A stretch of 64,000 bases of DNA from Candidatus Gastranaerophilales bacterium HUM_1. GTDB lineage: Bacteria > Cyanobacteriota > Vampirovibrionia > Gastranaerophilales > Gastranaerophilaceae. The DNA lies in contig DAAY01000007.1 in assembly GCA_002103105.1 (NCBI GenBank), positions 62,001 through 126,000 of the forward strand, written 5' to 3'. The translations under genes and the position numbers were made by a program. Shown in pieces: positions 51,895-60,306 of this stretch. Position 1 is the stretch's first letter, and each line of letters opens with the position of its first letter. The notes under the pieces were generated by a model. It had not been told where the DNA came from. It ran no database searches and worked only from the letters and a program-made list of their open reading frames with translations.

Positions 51895-51930
51895 TAACGA
51901 GGCATCAATTCTGCGTTGGTACAATCTTTT

Positions 51931-51969
51931 AAAACAAGACCTTGAATATCGTTCGAGGTCTTGTTTTTT
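51931..51969 (+). terminator. Strong terminator after the Arg-rich peptide
   Basis: AAAACAAGACCT (51931-51942)/AGGTCTTGTTTT (51956-51967), a perfect 12-base stem, followed by T. It is followed by TG and AT-rich DNA. Confidence 0.85.
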
Positions 51970-52050
51970 GTAACAAAAGGTAAAAATAAATTGTAAAAAG
52001 AGCAATTATTCTGGTTTAGAAAAGTTAGTAATAAAGTGAAGGTAGATATA

Positions 52051-52137
52051 ATGAAAAATAGAAATATCCGACGAAACTCAACAATAAAAGCGAATGCTCC
52101 AATCGTGAAATTAATGAATTTAATTTGGGGCTTGTAA
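52051..52137 (+). CDS. Possible 28-residue peptide upstream of the membrane protein gene
   Basis: Codes MKNRNIRRNSTIKANAPIVK followed by LMNLIWGL. GAAGG is 9 bases upstream. It opens like the 16-residue peptide (M-K/N-N-x-N-x-R-R). It ends 50 bases before the next gene, and a hairpin with the next ribosome site lies between, so it could act as a translational leader. Confidence 0.35.
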   Translation: MKNRNIRRNSTIKANAPIVKLMNLIWGL

Positions 52138-52187
52138 TACACAAGTTGAGGCAGGGATTTTTGTCCCTGTAAAGGAAGAAAGTAGAA

Positions 52188-53489
52188 ATGATACCAAATA
52201 TAACAGCAAGTACAGTATATTCCACACTAGGAAATAATAGTTCTCTAATCCCACTAGCTATCAAAGACGTAGCTAACAGTTGCGGTTTAACAGCAGCTTC
52301 TTATATTGCAGGGGACACAGTAGAGGGTAAAGATAGATTTATTGATGAATTCGGAACTCAAGCTATTTGGCTTGGTGGAATTCCAACATACAAATTTCTT
52401 TTGGATAAGCTAATGTTTAAACCAGCAAAACTTGATCCAAATGTTGATGTTAGATTATTTAAAAACCCAGAAATTTTAAAAGCTGCAAAAGAATTTGCAC
52501 CAACTAAAGCTATAAAAGAAAGCATTGAATATGCTACATCTCATCAAAAATTAGCTAAAAGTTTAAACATTGCAAAATTCGCAGCATCAACAATTTTAAC
52601 AACACTTACTTATTTTGGACTAACTAAATTTAGACACCAATATACAGAAAACCAAATAAAAAAAGATTACCTTGCAAAACACCCACAAACGCAAGACACC
52701 TTCACAGGACAAACAAACAAAAAAGAAGATACTAAAAATCCAGCTAAAGTATCATTCACTGGAGGAGTTCAAGACTTTATATTCGACCCTGTAAAAAATC
52801 TTATGATTGTTGATGCTTCAATTACAGGCGAAAGACTTACTCACGCAAGAAACCCACAAGACTTCTTTGGATACGTAATCAAAGAAGGTAGCTTCTGGGC
52901 ATTTATGTATTTTGCAGGTCCAATGATATCTAAAGCATTAGAAAAACACGCTGACAAAAAAGGAAAATCAATTGACCTAGATGCAAGAGTAATCTTTAAT
53001 GACAAATTAAAAGAATCATTTAAAAATGGAACACTTAAACAACATCTTGCAGAATTTAAAGCAGCAGATGTTTCAGATGCAGACATTTACAAATTTGCAG
53101 TAAAACCAGAAAACAAAAACATCGTTATTGATTTTGCTAAAGATTCTGACGTTATTCAAATGCTAAAAGAAGATAAATTATTCTTTGCGAAAAAGACTGA
53201 TAAAGTTGATACTAGAAAATATATCGATTTAGGTGATTTAAGAGGTGTTAGCAACAAATTAGAAAAACTTCTTAACCAATACGAAAAATCTGGAGAATCT
53301 TTAGATGAATTCTTTAAATCAGTAAGAAACTTCAAGAAAACTGCGGTATTGAAAAACATGGGTGCTTGCATTGGAGCTTTAGGAATTTTAGCACCTGCTA
53401 TTATGCTAGCTGTTAGACATTTTAGTCCTGAATATCAAGTTAAAAAAGACATTGAAGAAAAGTTAGCTAAAGAAAACGCAGTAGCCTAA
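52188..53489 (+). CDS. Hypothetical protein with hydrophobic helices and SFTG motifs
   Basis: 433 residues. The ATG follows AAGGAAGAAAGTAGAA. The first 30 residues are polar, then there are hydrophobic stretches at about 29-45, 62-75, 131-147, a linker with TQDTFTGQ and AKVSFTGGVQ (residues 170-195), hydrophobic 240-255, and 385-405 (GACIGALGILAPAIMLAV). The rest is Lys/Asp-rich helical. It may be a multi-span inner-membrane protein. It shows no similarity I know. Lineage-restricted. Confidence 0.65.
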   Translation: MIPNITASTVYSTLGNNSSLIPLAIKDVANSCGLTAASYIAGDTVEGKDRFIDEFGTQAIWLGGIPTYKFLLDKLMFKPAKLDPNVDVRLFKNPEILKAAKEFAPTKAIKESIEYATSHQKLAKSLNIAKFAASTILTTLTYFGLTKFRHQYTENQIKKDYLAKHPQTQDTFTGQTNKKEDTKNPAKVSFTGGVQDFIFDPVKNLMIVDASITGERLTHARNPQDFFGYVIKEGSFWAFMYFAGPMISKALEKHADKKGKSIDLDARVIFNDKLKESFKNGTLKQHLAEFKAADVSDADIYKFAVKPENKNIVIDFAKDSDVIQMLKEDKLFFAKKTDKVDTRKYIDLGDLRGVSNKLEKLLNQYEKSGESLDEFFKSVRNFKKTAVLKNMGACIGALGILAPAIMLAVRHFSPEYQVKKDIEEKLAKENAVA

Positions 53490-53520
53490 CCATTGACAAA
53501 AATTAAAATACCAAGTAAAA

Positions 53521-53535
53521 TGATAATAGTTATCA
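53521..53535 (+). promoter_or_regulatory. Fur/PerR box upstream of the perR-like gene
   Basis: TGATAAT-A-GTTATCA, a 7-1-7 inverted repeat that matches the classical Fur box TGATAATnATTATCA with one difference. It lies 13 bases before the ATG at 53549, so it would cover the promoter/leader and give autoregulation. Confidence 0.8.
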
Positions 53536-53548
53536 GTTTAGGTGATTT

Positions 53549-53938
53549 ATGAATTATTCCAAACAAAGAGAAAAAATACTTGATGTTTTAACTCAAAATG
53601 CTGTCCACCCGACAGCGGAAACGCTTTTGGAATTTTTAAAGAAAGAAAGTTCAAATGTTGGGATAACAACTTTATATAGAAACTTAAATCAACTAGCAGA
53701 AGCAGGATTGATAAAAAAAATTGATGGCTTAGAACCTTCAGCACACTTTGATCACAATACTTTTGAGCATTATCATTTTATTTGTGAAGAGTGCAAAAGA
53801 GTTTTTGATGTACCAGCTGGAGTAGCCCCTAACTTGGTAAAAAATACCCAAGAAGCTATGGGCTTTGAAGTGAAAAGTCATGATATAGTATTTCATGGTA
53901 TATGTAGTGACTGTAAAAAGAGAAAGGAAAATGTTTAA
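53549..53938 (+). CDS. Fur-family regulator, PerR-like
   Basis: 129 residues. Winged helix: YSKQREKILDVLTQNAVHPTAETLLEFLKKESSNVGITTLYRNLNQLAEAGLIKKI. Metal sites: FDHNTFEHYHFICEECKRVFDVPAG (His/Cys), and GICSDCKKR at the C-terminus (CxxC structural zinc). The closeness to rubredoxin and the CxxC pairs favour a peroxide (PerR) role over iron uptake control. The Fur box 13 bases upstream of the ATG (53521-53535) suggests self-repression. The rubredoxin gene starts 3 bases after its stop. Confidence 0.9.
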   Translation: MNYSKQREKILDVLTQNAVHPTAETLLEFLKKESSNVGITTLYRNLNQLAEAGLIKKIDGLEPSAHFDHNTFEHYHFICEECKRVFDVPAGVAPNLVKNTQEAMGFEVKSHDIVFHGICSDCKKRKENV

Positions 53939-53940
53939 TT

Positions 53941-54081
53941 ATGGAAAAATGGGTTTGTACAGTATGTGGTTATGTTTATGATCCAGCAGAAAATGACGGC
54001 GTAAAATTCGAAGATTTACCAGATGATTACGTTTGTCCTCTATGCTCTGTTGGCAAAGACCAATTTGAGAAAGAAGACTAA
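53941..54081 (+). CDS. Rubredoxin, short form (46 residues)
   Basis: Codes MEKWVCTVCGYVYDP, then an Asn/Asp-rich loop, FEDLPDDYVCPLCSVGKDQF and a short tail. Four Cys in two CxxC pairs hold a single Fe. It is about 6 residues shorter than usual: the loop after YDPAE lacks the normal GIAPGT segment (PAENDGVKFEDL instead). Rubredoxins donate electrons to peroxide- or superoxide-reducing enzymes and rubrerythrins. The gene starts 3 bases behind the PerR-like gene, so co-transcription under peroxide control is expected. Confidence 0.93.
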   Translation: MEKWVCTVCGYVYDPAENDGVKFEDLPDDYVCPLCSVGKDQFEKED

Positions 54082-54152
54082 TTATAAAGATAACAAGAGA
54101 TAAAACTAGCGGATTTGAATTTTAAAAATTCATCTCCGCTAATTTTTTGCAA

Positions 54153-54164
54153 TATAATATACCT
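54153..54164 (+). promoter_or_regulatory. TATAAT just before the HEXXH gene
   Basis: TATAAT (54153-54158) ends 6 bases before the ATG at 54165. No ribosome site is seen, so the mRNA is probably leaderless. Confidence 0.55.
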
Positions 54165-54998
54165 ATGGGATTGAGAGAAAAAGAATTAATCAAATATTTC
54201 AAAAGTTTAGGAATTGAAGTTCACACATCAACAAAAGCTCGTGGGCATCAAGGCTTTTATATAAAAAATCGTATTGATATATCTAAAAATATTCCAGAAT
54301 GTAGAATCATCCCAACCCTTTTGCACGAATTCGCTCACTATATTCATTCCAAAATTGAACCACAAATGCTCCGCACTGGTGGAAGTTTAGAAGTTCTATT
54401 TGATTCAAAAAATACAGAGATATACAAAGAAGAACTATTTGAAATAACATTATTTGTTGATAAAAATTCAAAATGTGAAAGACTTGAGCATCACAAAAAA
54501 ATAGTTAAAGACAAAATATTAGAACAAGAAAAAATAATAAAAAAAACATACCCTAAATTCCAACGTTCTAAAAAATTCAAAGAATTTGACAGATACATAA
54601 AAAAATCCAACGCAAAATATTTACTAAAATATGACAGAGTAAAACTTATTACGGGGATGTTTTTCAAAAAAACAGAAATTTATTCAATTGAAAACATTGA
54701 AAAAGATTTTTACGATATGCCAGAAGCATTTGTTGCTTATATTAGACTAAATTCTTGGAGAAAAAAACAATCCAGAATTTCTGCAAAAATAAACAGACTA
54801 AAAAAATATTATCAAAAACCGACAGAATTATTTGCAAGACTTGTAGAGGGGCTATACTTGAACCCGCAAAGAATTCAAATTATAGCCCCTCATACTTACA
54901 AAAGGTTTTATGAATTGCTCAATTCTGGATACTACAAAGAATTAAGCAACCTATCTGAATATTTATTTAACCATGATTTTTCTGATAAGCGACCGTAA
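54165..54998 (+). CDS. HEXXH metallopeptidase-like protein
   Basis: 277 residues from the ATG right after TATAAT (MGLREKELIKYFKSLG); an upstream start would overlap the promoter. The zinc motif LLHEFAHYIHSK (His54, Glu55, His58) is the heart of an ImmA/IrrE-like peptidase. A second zinc ligand is not obvious; Glu/His in the following region (RLEHHKK) might serve. The C-terminal part, with LARLVEGLYLNPQRI, is helical. Many relatives cut regulators in prophages, but here no regulator target is adjacent. It overlaps the convergent zinc-ribbon gene by 36 bases at the end. Confidence 0.75.
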   Translation: MGLREKELIKYFKSLGIEVHTSTKARGHQGFYIKNRIDISKNIPECRIIPTLLHEFAHYIHSKIEPQMLRTGGSLEVLFDSKNTEIYKEELFEITLFVDKNSKCERLEHHKKIVKDKILEQEKIIKKTYPKFQRSKKFKEFDRYIKKSNAKYLLKYDRVKLITGMFFKKTEIYSIENIEKDFYDMPEAFVAYIRLNSWRKKQSRISAKINRLKKYYQKPTELFARLVEGLYLNPQRIQIIAPHTYKRFYELLNSGYYKELSNLSEYLFNHDFSDKRP

Positions 54999-55478
54999 CA
55001 AAGATCTGTCAGATTTTATTTTTGCATATTGTCTATCTTGTTCAGCCAATTCTTGTCCAACAGTTTTATAAACTGCACGCAAAACATCTTCACTTCTTTC
55101 TTCTTCGGTATCGTATTCAGCACGGATTTTAACAAGTTCTTCTCTATCTAAAAACTTACCGCCACAAGAATAACATTCATCAATTTCAATATCGTTGTGA
55201 ATACTTGAATAATTTTTCACCATTTTTTGTCCACAGTTTGGACATATTCTCACTGAATCTTCTGAAACCTTGATAAAATCTTTGCCATCAATTTGCTCTA
55301 AAATTTTAGAAATATCTTCATCTTTTTCGTCAAATTTGTCTAATTCTCTATTATCAAAGAAAATTCCACCACAACCTTGAGTACAAATATCAAGATTTAT
55401 ACCCTCGCTAGGAATAAATACTTTTTCCATCTCTCTGCCACACGCAGGGCATTTAATCTTCTGCAAAGTATCTGCCAT
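54963..55478 (-). CDS. Double zinc-ribbon (zf-TFIIB-type) protein
   Basis: 171 residues with two Cys4 ribbons: KCPACGREMEKVFIPSEGINLDICTQGCGGIFFDNREL (first) and ICPNCGQKMVKNYSSIHNDIEIDECYSCGGKFLDREEL (second), each ending in the acidic GG-x-F-x-D-x-x-E-L that marks the zf-TFIIB family. The C-terminal 50 residues are helical and basic. Such proteins are widespread in bacteria; role unknown, perhaps nucleic-acid or protein binding. The last 36 bases overlap the HEXXH gene on the other strand. Confidence 0.85.
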   Translation of the reverse strand: MADTLQKIKCPACGREMEKVFIPSEGINLDICTQGCGGIFFDNRELDKFDEKDEDISKILEQIDGKDFIKVSEDSVRICPNCGQKMVKNYSSIHNDIEIDECYSCGGKFLDREELVKIRAEYDTEEERSEDVLRAVYKTVGQELAEQDRQYAKIKSDRSLLRSLIRKIMVK

Positions 55479-55664
55479 AACTTACCTCATTTTATTTACC
55501 CACATTTTGACTATAACATTTCTCGATAAAAATACATCATACAGCTACATTATTTCTGAATTGATTAATTATCCAGACTTCTCGCTAATAGTTCGTCATT
55601 TTCTTCCTTAGAAAACATAACAAATTTGCTTAATTCACTCTTTTTTATTTCTCCGATTTTTTAT

Positions 55665-55693
55665 TTGAAATTCTGTGAAAAATATTGTACAAT
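55665..55693 (+). promoter_or_regulatory. Promoter of the signalling operon
   Basis: TTGAAA (55665-55670), 17-base spacer, TACAAT (55688-55693), about 24 bases before the ATG at 55717. The leader carries AGAAAGGGTG as ribosome site. Confidence 0.75.
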
Positions 55694-55716
55694 ATGAGAA
55701 AGGGTGATTAAGATTT

Positions 55717-57450
55717 ATGGTAGAAGGCAGAGTTAAAACAGAAGAGGCAGAAAAGTTAATCAAATCAGCACTAGATTTGATTGATGAGAAAAATTATTCA
55801 ACTGCTCAAGAACACGTTGATAAAGCATACAAAATATTTAAAGAAGAACATTTTACAGAAGGTATTTCTATCTGTTTAAGTTTAATTTCTTTTTTGGATT
55901 ACTCCGAAGGAAAATATAATTACGAAAAAGCTCTTGCTATGCTTCAAGACGGAGCATTTATGGCAACAAGGGCAAGCAGTGTAACTGCTCAACTTATCAA
56001 CGAGCTTATCTTTGGGAACATTCACTTTGCCGAAAGCAATAAAGATGTTGCCATTATTCATTACAACAATGCCCTTAAACTATCCGTAGAAGAAGACAAA
56101 TACAACCTTTCAGATACTATAAATACCAGAATTCGTCAACTTCAAAATGGAATGGATTATTCCCTTCCGACTAAAAGCGATCCGTTAGTTTCACTTGTAA
56201 AAATTAGCCGTTCAATTACTGCATTGACAGATATTGATGAACTTTTAAGAGTTATCGCAGAAGAAACAAAAAATGCTATTCAGGCGGACCGTTGTACAGT
56301 TTTCTTGTGGGACAAAGATACAGATGAACTATGGTCAAAAGTGGCCCTTGGGTTAAATTCAAGCCAAGAAATCCGTTTTCCAGCAGACAAAGGACTTGCG
56401 GGCTATGTTGTAAAATCTGGGGAAACACTTAATATTGTTGATGCTTACCAAGACCCAAGATTCAACCCAGAAGTAGATACCAAAACAGGTTATCGAACAA
56501 AAACAATTCTTTGTATGCCTATAATGAACAACAACAAAGAAATAATCGGTGCTTTCCAAGTTTTGAACAAAATTGATGGAGTTTTCACAAAAAACGACGA
56601 AGATTTACTTATCGCAATTGGAGGAAGTGCAAGCATTGCATTAGAAAATGCTCAACTTTTCGATCAACAACTGCAACTTTATCGTGAACAAAAATTACTA
56701 TTCGAAAGCTTCATTGATACACTTGCAACTTCTATCGATGCCAGAGATAAAATTACAGCAGGTCATTCAACTAGAGTTAGAATGTATTCATCTCTTCTTG
56801 CTGAAGCTGTTGGAATGAATGCAAAAGACCGAAGTTTAGTAGAAAAAGCTGCAATCCTTCACGACATTGGAAAAATCGGAATTAGAGATTCAGTTCTTCA
56901 AAAAGAAGGGAAACTTACAGACGAAGAATACAAACATATTCAAGAACACGTAAGAATTACACATAACATCCTAAACAAAATCTATATGTCACCTGATTTC
57001 AGAATAATTACTGAAATGGCTTGTTCTCATCACGAAAAATGGGATGGAACAGGATATTATAGACACTTAAAAGGCGAAGAAATTACACTCGGTGGAAGAA
57101 TTTTAGCCGTTGCGGATGTATTTGATGCAATCACTTCAAAACGTCACTACCGTGATAAAATGCCAATCGCTAATGTTTTAGATATTTTGATGAAAGGTGC
57201 GGGGTCACATTTTGATAAAAATCTAGTTGATACGTTTATGTCAATTTCTTGTAGCAAAATTATTCGAGTGTTCTTATCTGAATATAACGGACAAATGAAC
57301 CCTAATGACGAAGAACTTTTAAAGCAATATGACTTGATGTCAATTTACAGATTTGTTAATTCTGAAAACTTATCCGCTGAAAGTCAAAAAGTTGTGGACT
57401 TGTTTAATCATTATTATCTTGGCAAATCTCAAGAAGAGAAGGAGCAATAA
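55717..57450 (+). CDS. TPR-GAF-HD-GYP protein with GYY in place of GYP
   Basis: 577 residues: TPR-like helices (1-150), GAF domain (about 162-312; DRCTVFLWDKDTDELWSKVALG, FPADKGLAGYVVKSG), a helical linker, then an HD-GYP phosphodiesterase domain (about 330-520) with His382/Asp383 (AILHDIGKIGI), HHEKWDG (438-444), GRILAVADVFDAITSKRHYRDK. In HD-GYP proteins the motif is HHE-x-DG-x-GYP; here it is GTGYY (445-448), so the name-giving Pro is replaced by Tyr448. The metal ligands appear intact. It should break down cyclic-di-GMP in response to a ligand bound by GAF, but the change may alter substrate or rate. It starts the five-gene operon. Confidence 0.9.
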   Translation: MVEGRVKTEEAEKLIKSALDLIDEKNYSTAQEHVDKAYKIFKEEHFTEGISICLSLISFLDYSEGKYNYEKALAMLQDGAFMATRASSVTAQLINELIFGNIHFAESNKDVAIIHYNNALKLSVEEDKYNLSDTINTRIRQLQNGMDYSLPTKSDPLVSLVKISRSITALTDIDELLRVIAEETKNAIQADRCTVFLWDKDTDELWSKVALGLNSSQEIRFPADKGLAGYVVKSGETLNIVDAYQDPRFNPEVDTKTGYRTKTILCMPIMNNNKEIIGAFQVLNKIDGVFTKNDEDLLIAIGGSASIALENAQLFDQQLQLYREQKLLFESFIDTLATSIDARDKITAGHSTRVRMYSSLLAEAVGMNAKDRSLVEKAAILHDIGKIGIRDSVLQKEGKLTDEEYKHIQEHVRITHNILNKIYMSPDFRIITEMACSHHEKWDGTGYYRHLKGEEITLGGRILAVADVFDAITSKRHYRDKMPIANVLDILMKGAGSHFDKNLVDTFMSISCSKIIRVFLSEYNGQMNPNDEELLKQYDLMSIYRFVNSENLSAESQKVVDLFNHYYLGKSQEEKEQ

Positions 57451-57453
57451 ATA

Positions 57454-58995
57454 ATGAAAAAATATTTAGTATTTTCTATGCTTTTATCAATGACTCTTCA
57501 ACCAGCACTTGCACTTGACTTTGGGACAATAAAACCAGTCAATCCGTTAGAGAACAATCAATCTACATACTTGGAAACAATTTCTCAACCAACATACGAT
57601 TTGAAAAGAGGAACACTTACAAAAAATGCAATCAAAAACCAATATACAATTGCAATGGATAAATTTATGCAAAGCAATGTTCGCTCTTCTTATCAAGATT
57701 TTAGAATGCTTATTGAAAACATTCAACCTAGTGATTATATCTATATGAGATTAATTCAAGAAATGGCTTCTATTGGCTTTTTCAATTTGGCTGAACTTGC
57801 AATGTCAAAAATTCAAGACGATGAAGTTGCATCTTTACTAGAAGAAGATGTTAAAAACTTCTACTTCCCAAGCTACAAATTAACTCATAAAGATCAAATA
57901 TATTTAGCTGAAATCTACTCAAACATTATGTACAATGACCAAAGTAGAGAAGCAACAGCTGAGTTAATGAAACAATCTTCATTACTTTCTGAATCAGATT
58001 ATGCAAATTATCTTGCGGCTTTTGGAAGTATGAAAAATGGAGATGTAAAACAAGCTGAAAAATTTATCGATTCTGCAATCTCTAAAAACCCTAAAAATAT
58101 AAATTACAAAAGATTAAAAGCCGAAATTTTGGCTCAATCAGGCAAACCTCAAGATGGTGTCAAAGCCTTGAATGATTTGGAATCAAGTGAAATCAATACA
58201 ATAGTTTTTGATAATGAACTTCATTCTTCACAACAATATATTTTGTACAAAGCTGCGAAAAATGATTATTGGAAGAAATATCACCTTGCTTACTATTATT
58301 ACTACGAGGGAGAATATAACAAGGCTTTAAGAGTTTTACAAGCCTCAATTTCAAGCAAAAAAAATATCAATAAGGAAGTTTACGCATTAACATCACTTGT
58401 TTATTTCAAATTGAAAGAGTTTGAAAAATCTCAAGATTACGCATTAAAATCTATCGATATTGACCAATCCAACTACCGAGCTTTGGTTGTTCTTGGAGAT
58501 ATTGCATTTAGAAATAAAGATTATAAACTTGCAGAAGGCTACTATAAAAGGGCTTGCGGTAAGGATTCTTCACACAGCGCAGAAATAAAGTTAGCGCAAG
58601 TTTATCAAAAAATGAATAACATAAAAAAGGCAAAAGAATTATATTCTAAAGTTTTACGAGTTGCATCAAATTCCTATGAAGCATACTACCAAATGGCTTT
58701 ACTTGAAAAAGATAGAGAAATAACATATCTAAAAAAAGCAGTTGCAATCAATCCAAATTTTAGTGCAGGATGGATAGATTTAGCTAGAATATCTATCAAC
58801 CAAGAAGATTTTGATAAAGCACAAACATTTTTAGGAATTGCCAAATATATTGACGAAACTGATTTTAGATACTATTATTATCTGGGATTGGTTCTAAAAA
58901 ACAAAGGATTAACAGCTGACGCTCGCAAAAATTTCGAAAAAAGTTTGGACTTAAATCCTGATTATGATTTAGCAAAAGAGGAACTTAGCATATGA
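57454..58995 (+). CDS. Exported TPR-repeat protein
   Basis: 513 residues with a Sec signal peptide (MKKYLVFSMLLSMTLQPALALDFG). At least 8 TPR-like units follow, such as QQYILYKAAKNDYWKKYHLAYYYYYEGEYNKALRVLQASI and EAYYQMALLEKDREITYLKKAVAINPNFSAGW. A periplasmic or surface scaffold is likely. It starts 3 bases after the HD-GYP gene and ends by a 4-base overlap with the response regulator, so it is part of the signalling operon even though it is exported. Confidence 0.85.
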   Translation: MKKYLVFSMLLSMTLQPALALDFGTIKPVNPLENNQSTYLETISQPTYDLKRGTLTKNAIKNQYTIAMDKFMQSNVRSSYQDFRMLIENIQPSDYIYMRLIQEMASIGFFNLAELAMSKIQDDEVASLLEEDVKNFYFPSYKLTHKDQIYLAEIYSNIMYNDQSREATAELMKQSSLLSESDYANYLAAFGSMKNGDVKQAEKFIDSAISKNPKNINYKRLKAEILAQSGKPQDGVKALNDLESSEINTIVFDNELHSSQQYILYKAAKNDYWKKYHLAYYYYYEGEYNKALRVLQASISSKKNINKEVYALTSLVYFKLKEFEKSQDYALKSIDIDQSNYRALVVLGDIAFRNKDYKLAEGYYKRACGKDSSHSAEIKLAQVYQKMNNIKKAKELYSKVLRVASNSYEAYYQMALLEKDREITYLKKAVAINPNFSAGWIDLARISINQEDFDKAQTFLGIAKYIDETDFRYYYYLGLVLKNKGLTADARKNFEKSLDLNPDYDLAKEELSI

Positions 58996-59639
58996 AGAAA
59001 AATATTTTGATTGTCGAAGATCACGAATTAACTCGTTTTGGTTTGAAAACAACATTTGAAGATGTTGATTTTATTGGAACAATTTATGAGGCCTCATCTG
59101 CTGAAGAAGCTCTTGAAATTTTCAAAAACAATGAAATTGATTTAGTAATTATGGATTTAGGCTTGCCTAATATGAATGGAATTGAAGCAACAAAAGCCAT
59201 TCATACAATGAGAAAAGATGCAAAAATCATCATCCTAACTTCTCACAATGATGAAAAAGAAGTATTAAACAGTTTGAAAGCAGGTGCAAATGCGTACTGT
59301 TCAAAAGAAATTAACCTTCAAAGACTTGTTCAAGTTGTACAATCAGTAGCAGATGGAGCGGCTTGGTTTGACCCAAGTATTGCGCATATTGTTCTTCAAG
59401 CTACATCCAATACAAAAATGGATGTTCCAGAAACTTCTTACAAAAACTATGATTTAACCGCAAGAGAAGCTCAAATTTTGAAACTTATGACTGAAGGTTA
59501 CAGTAATATGGAAATCGCCCAACATCTTGTGATTAGTGTAAATACAACCAAAGCTCACGTTGCAAGCATTTTGCAAAAACTAGAAGTTGACGATAGACTT
59601 CAAGCAGCGTTGAAAGCTTTAAAATACCAAATCGTATAA
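58992..59639 (+). CDS. NarL/FixJ-type response regulator (first of two)
   Basis: 215 residues. Receiver: Glu9, Asp10, phospho-Asp55 (LVIMDLGLPNMNG), Lys105 (YCSKEI). LuxR-type output domain: LTAREAQILKLMTEGYSNMEIAQHLVISVNTTKAHVASILQKLEVDDRLQAALKAL. Its ATGA overlaps the TPR stop by 4 bases. It probably controls transcription according to a nearby kinase; the histidine kinase at 33.9-35.7 kb is the only one in the window, and whether they pair is unknown. Confidence 0.93.
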   Translation: MKKNILIVEDHELTRFGLKTTFEDVDFIGTIYEASSAEEALEIFKNNEIDLVIMDLGLPNMNGIEATKAIHTMRKDAKIIILTSHNDEKEVLNSLKAGANAYCSKEINLQRLVQVVQSVADGAAWFDPSIAHIVLQATSNTKMDVPETSYKNYDLTAREAQILKLMTEGYSNMEIAQHLVISVNTTKAHVASILQKLEVDDRLQAALKALKYQIV

Positions 59640-59658
59640 TTAAAATAAAGGTTCTACA

Positions 59659-60285
59659 ATGTCTGATTTAACTAAAATACTATTAGTTGACGACAATCCA
59701 CGATATTTGGAAGAAGTTCTTCCTTTTTATGGTTACGATTTGACCTGTGCATTAGATGGAATTCAAGCATTGAACATCTTAAATTCTGGCAAAACCTTCG
59801 ATTTAGTTTTGCTAGATGTAATGATGCCCAATTTGAATGGCTGGGAAACATTAAAAGCTATTCGCAAAAATCCAACAACCGCAGACCTTCCAGTAATTAT
59901 GGTAACAGCAGTGAACGAAGACCAAAAAATGATTTCTGGATTAAAAATTGGAGCGGACGATTATATCGTAAAACCATTTATTTTACCCAATCTTTTGGCT
60001 CGAATTGAAGCCGTTTTGCGAAGAGTAAAACGTTCTCAATCTCAACAACAAGGAACAAATGTTACAATTAGTCAAGCAGACAATTTTAACTCCTTGACTA
60101 AGCGTGAAAAAGATGTTTTATTATTAGTTACGCAGGGCGAAAGCAATAAATCTATTGCAGAAAAATTAGTCCTTAGCGAAGTGACTGTAAAAAGTCATCT
60201 TTGCAATATTTTTAAAAAATTAAATGTTACAAACAGAACCCAAGCAGTGCTTATTGCAATGCAAATGAACTTAGTAGAAAAATAG
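59659..60285 (+). CDS. NarL-type response regulator (second of two)
   Basis: 208 residues. Receiver: Asp11/Asp12 (LLVDDNPRY), phospho-Asp53 (LVLLDVMMPNLNGWE), Lys105 (DYIVKPFILP). Then a linker rich in Ser/Gln and a LuxR output domain: LTKREKDVLLLVTQGESNKSIAEKLVLSEVTVKSHLCNIFKKLNVTNRTQAVLIAM. The receiver resembles OmpR-type (GADDYIVKPF) more than NarL-type, so receiver and output have distinct origins, as in cyanobacterial regulators. It starts 19 bases after the first regulator. Confidence 0.93.
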   Translation: MSDLTKILLVDDNPRYLEEVLPFYGYDLTCALDGIQALNILNSGKTFDLVLLDVMMPNLNGWETLKAIRKNPTTADLPVIMVTAVNEDQKMISGLKIGADDYIVKPFILPNLLARIEAVLRRVKRSQSQQQGTNVTISQADNFNSLTKREKDVLLLVTQGESNKSIAEKLVLSEVTVKSHLCNIFKKLNVTNRTQAVLIAMQMNLVEK

Positions 60286-60306
60286 ATATTTTTTAAGGAG
60301 ATAAGA

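Larger units (their letters stand above)
51684..52187. other. Gap with tiny peptide genes, a terminator and a leader hairpin
   Basis: The 504-base gap between the DUF2628-like and the 433-residue membrane protein contains the two small coding features listed separately, a strong terminator at 51931-51969, a possible promoter (TTGATT at 51785-51790, 17 bases, TAGTTT), and just before the next gene a hairpin CAGGGA-TTTTT-GTCCCTG (about 52152-52172), with its ribosome site AAGGAAGAAAG directly downstream. Nothing else is visible. Confidence 0.55.
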
